7,896 bases of DNA from Limnohabitans sp. (GTDB taxonomy: Bacteria > Pseudomonadota > Gammaproteobacteria > Burkholderiales > Burkholderiaceae_C), in assembly GCA_021731425.1 (NCBI GenBank), contig JAKFXJ010000036.1, positions 1 to 7,896 on the forward strand, written 5' to 3'. Positions 6,395-7,896 of this stretch are shown here, in pieces. Both the position numbers and the translations under genes were made by a program. Within the stretch, counting starts at the first letter, position 1. Each line of letters starts with the position of its first letter. Below the pieces are notes generated by a model that worked only from the letters and a program-made list of their open reading frames with translations, was not told where the DNA came from and ran no database searches.

Positions 6395-7675
6395 TCAAGT
6401 TTTCTGAAAATCGCCCCGCTCCATCCACCACGAGACCGCGAATCCGGCCACCAAGCCCCAGAAAGCCGCGCCAATGTTGAACAAACCGATATCGGCCACA
6501 GTCACCAGCAAACTTACCAAGGCGCCAAGCGAAAACTTGCCCGCACCAAACGAAGCCACAAACGCGCCTTGCAAGACGCGCAGCATGGCCAGGCCACCCA
6601 GCACCATGATGAACTCTTTGGGCGCAGCCAGCATCCAACCCGTGAAGGTGGGCGCCATCAGGCCGAACAACAGCGCCAGCACGCCAAACATGAGCGCCCC
6701 GGTGTAATGGCGCGATTTCTCGCCAGATGAGGTGAGCAAGCCATTGGTTGGCCCCGTGAGGCAAGTGCTGACCGCACCAAACACGGCACTCACCGCCGCG
6801 CCCACACCGCAGGCCACCGCGATCATGTTGACGGGTGGCTCGTGTCCGGCGTTTTTGAGCACGGCCACGCCCTGCCCGTTTTGCACCACCAGCACCGTGA
6901 TGGCCAGAGGCACCACCAACTCCAGCATCGCAGCAAACGACCACACTGGGGCCTGAATGACGGGCTGCGCCAAAGCCAATTGCCCCACGGCAGCCGCATC
7001 GAGCCTGCCCGACACCGCCACCGCCAAAGCCCCGACCAACAAAGCACCAATGACCGGGGGCAAACGTTTGCCCCAATCGGCATTGGCCGACAACAACAAA
7101 AACACCGCCACCATGGGCGCTGCAATGGCCACATCGCTTTGCAGCGCCCGCACGATGTCGAGGCCAAAACGCAAGAAGACCCCGGCCACCATGCCCATGA
7201 CAATCGGCATGGGCAGCGCCGCCATGACCCGCTTGACCCAGCCGCTCAGACCCAGCACCAAGATCAGCGCACTGGTCGCATAAAAAGCGCCAATCACCTC
7301 AGGAAAACTCAGGTGCTGCAAGGCAGGCCCCACCAAGACCGTGCCGGGAATCGTCCAACCAAAAGCCAGTGGCGTGGTGTAGCGCCAGCTCATGAGCAAA
7401 CTGACCAAACCATTGACAAAAAACACCCCGAACACCCAAGACGCCAGCTCTTCGGGCGACAAATGGCCACGCGTGCCCACCGACAAAATGACGGCCACCG
7501 GCCCGGTCGCGGCAAAGATGAAACCGATCAGCGCATTGGCGGCGTAGGTGGTGCCAAAGTGGGCGCAGATTTGCTGCAGCGTTGGGGCAGCGGCAGCGGG
7601 GGATTCCAGGTGTTTGAACAAAGCGGGGCCTTTGCGGGGGTACTGAACCCTGCCAGCGTAACAAACCTGCTGCAT
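6395..7675 (-). CDS. BenE-family (benzoate/H+ symporter-like) inner-membrane transporter
   Basis: A 426-residue polytopic membrane protein of the BenE family, secondary transporters named after the Acinetobacter benzoate/proton symporter. It is hydrophobic throughout, with about 11-12 likely membrane segments, including roughly 45-66, 78-96, 126-144, 150-170, 184-197, 206-222, 250-265, 283-300, 326-342, 354-371, 380-396 and 399-417. Family signatures are FGWTIPGTVLVGPAL at 105-119 and VVPLAITVLVVQNGQGVAVL at 254-273, with CLTGPTN at 305-311. Family membership is firm but the substrate is not: many BenE homologues are not benzoate carriers, and no benzoate catabolic gene is nearby. The start is uncertain. 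ATG 7675 has GGTGA seven bases upstream, but residues 2-18 look unlike coding sequence. TTG 7621, with AAAGG six bases upstream, gives a 408-residue product. Malonyl-CoA decarboxylase starts 99 bases downstream with no terminator between them. Confidence 0.91.
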   Translation of the reverse strand: MQQVCYAGRVQYPRKGPALFKHLESPAAAAPTLQQICAHFGTTYAANALIGFIFAATGPVAVILSVGTRGHLSPEELASWVFGVFFVNGLVSLLMSWRYTTPLAFGWTIPGTVLVGPALQHLSFPEVIGAFYATSALILVLGLSGWVKRVMAALPMPIVMGMVAGVFLRFGLDIVRALQSDVAIAAPMVAVFLLLSANADWGKRLPPVIGALLVGALAVAVSGRLDAAAVGQLALAQPVIQAPVWSFAAMLELVVPLAITVLVVQNGQGVAVLKNAGHEPPVNMIAVACGVGAAVSAVFGAVSTCLTGPTNGLLTSSGEKSRHYTGALMFGVLALLFGLMAPTFTGWMLAAPKEFIMVLGGLAMLRVLQGAFVASFGAGKFSLGALVSLLVTVADIGLFNIGAAFWGLVAGFAVSWWMERGDFQKT

Positions 7676-7704
7676 TTAGCCGTCACCAAGGGGGCAACAG
7701 AATG

Positions 7705-7737
7705 AAAAAAGCCGCCCAACTTGCGTCAGGCGGCTTT
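7705..7737 (-). terminator. Intrinsic terminator after the right-edge BMP gene
   Basis: On the minus strand a 9-bp stem, AAAGCCGCC (7737-7729) and GGCGGCTTT (7716-7708), closes a 12-base loop and runs into a T-tract (7710-7705). It lies 61 bases after the stop of the partial BMP gene and 29 bases before the BenE ATG, so it should separate the two transcription units. The short distance left leaves little room for a separate benE promoter downstream of the hairpin. Confidence 0.8.
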
Positions 7738-7798
7738 CAGATCAGCGGGCGCTGCACTCCCGATCAACTCGGAAGCAACAGGCCCTGCGGATTTCCCA

Positions 7799-7896
7799 TC
7801 ACTTACCGGGGATCTTGCCTTCCACGCCCTTGACGTAGAACATCACACCACCCAGGAACTTGTCGTCAGCGACAGCATCTTTGGCCAGAACTTCTT
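7799..7896 (-). CDS. C-terminal end of a second BMP-family solute-binding protein (partial)
   Basis: The last 31 codons and TGA stop of a gene continuing beyond the right edge. The readable tail includes LADDKFLGG-like sequence in the form VADDKFLGGVMFYVKGVEG (residues 8-26 of the visible part) and ends KIPGK. This is the characteristic C-terminus of PnrA/BMP-type binding proteins. It also aligns with the end of the complete BMP protein at 2532-3629, where LSDAQILNMNYLVQGVQGRV occupies the equivalent place. Codon use matches the neighbours. A terminator follows. With only the tail visible, ligand and length cannot be judged. Proximity to a purine-type deaminase makes a purine or nucleoside ligand plausible. 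Confidence 0.85.
   Translation of the reverse strand, partial: EVLAKDAVADDKFLGGVMFYVKGVEGKIPGK

Noticed and set aside
1..7896. Searched for CRISPR-like direct repeats, insertion-sequence ends, tRNA/rRNA genes, phage or defence genes
   Set aside because: None seen by eye. The window is almost fully occupied by metabolic and transport genes with uniform codon use.

Overview
The window looks like ordinary chromosomal DNA from a beta-proteobacterium, most likely a member of the Burkholderiales/Comamonadaceae. This is inferred from the high G+C content, the strong preference for G or C at third codon positions, the presence of a Bug-type (tripartite tricarboxylate) solute-binding protein beside a MmgE/PrpD enzyme, and BMP-type solute-binding proteins beside an adenosine/adenine deaminase. 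No genus can be fixed from the sequence alone. No rRNA, tRNA, CRISPR array, insertion sequence or phage gene was seen.

Layout. On the plus strand, bases 72-2438 hold a two-gene unit: a periplasmic Bug-family solute-binding protein followed 24 bases later by a MmgE/PrpD-family enzyme. This unit meets the minus-strand genes at a symmetrical hairpin near 2461-2482 that can stop transcription from both sides. Everything to the right is on the minus strand. In transcription order it is: the last 31 codons of a BMP-family solute-binding protein that runs off the right edge (7896-7799) and its terminator (7737-7705); a BenE-family membrane transporter (7675-6395); malonyl-CoA decarboxylase (6295-5012); a small uncharacterised 77-residue protein (5009-4776); an adenine/adenosine deaminase (4773-3724) with a hairpin terminator; and a second, complete BMP-family solute-binding protein (3629-2532) that ends at the shared convergent terminator.

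How the genes may work together. The deaminase and the two BMP proteins suggest purine base or nucleoside uptake and salvage or catabolism: BMP proteins of the PnrA type bind purine nucleosides, and the deaminase carries motifs of the adenine-deaminase subgroup (adenine to hypoxanthine plus ammonia). The decarboxylase, small protein and deaminase are packed with gaps of only two bases, so they are probably translated from one message. The BenE-like transporter, 99 bases upstream, may belong to the same message. Why malonyl-CoA decarboxylase shares this unit is not clear from the sequence. The Bug/PrpD pair probably handles uptake and conversion of an unidentified small carboxylic acid; no transporter membrane subunits are present in the window.

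Nothing here amounts to a clearly new biological system. The points most worth a second look are the small conserved-looking protein locked between the decarboxylase and deaminase, the mixed content of that operon, and a candidate promoter that overlaps the deaminase stop codon and would place the deaminase terminator hairpin at the very 5' end of the BMP message.
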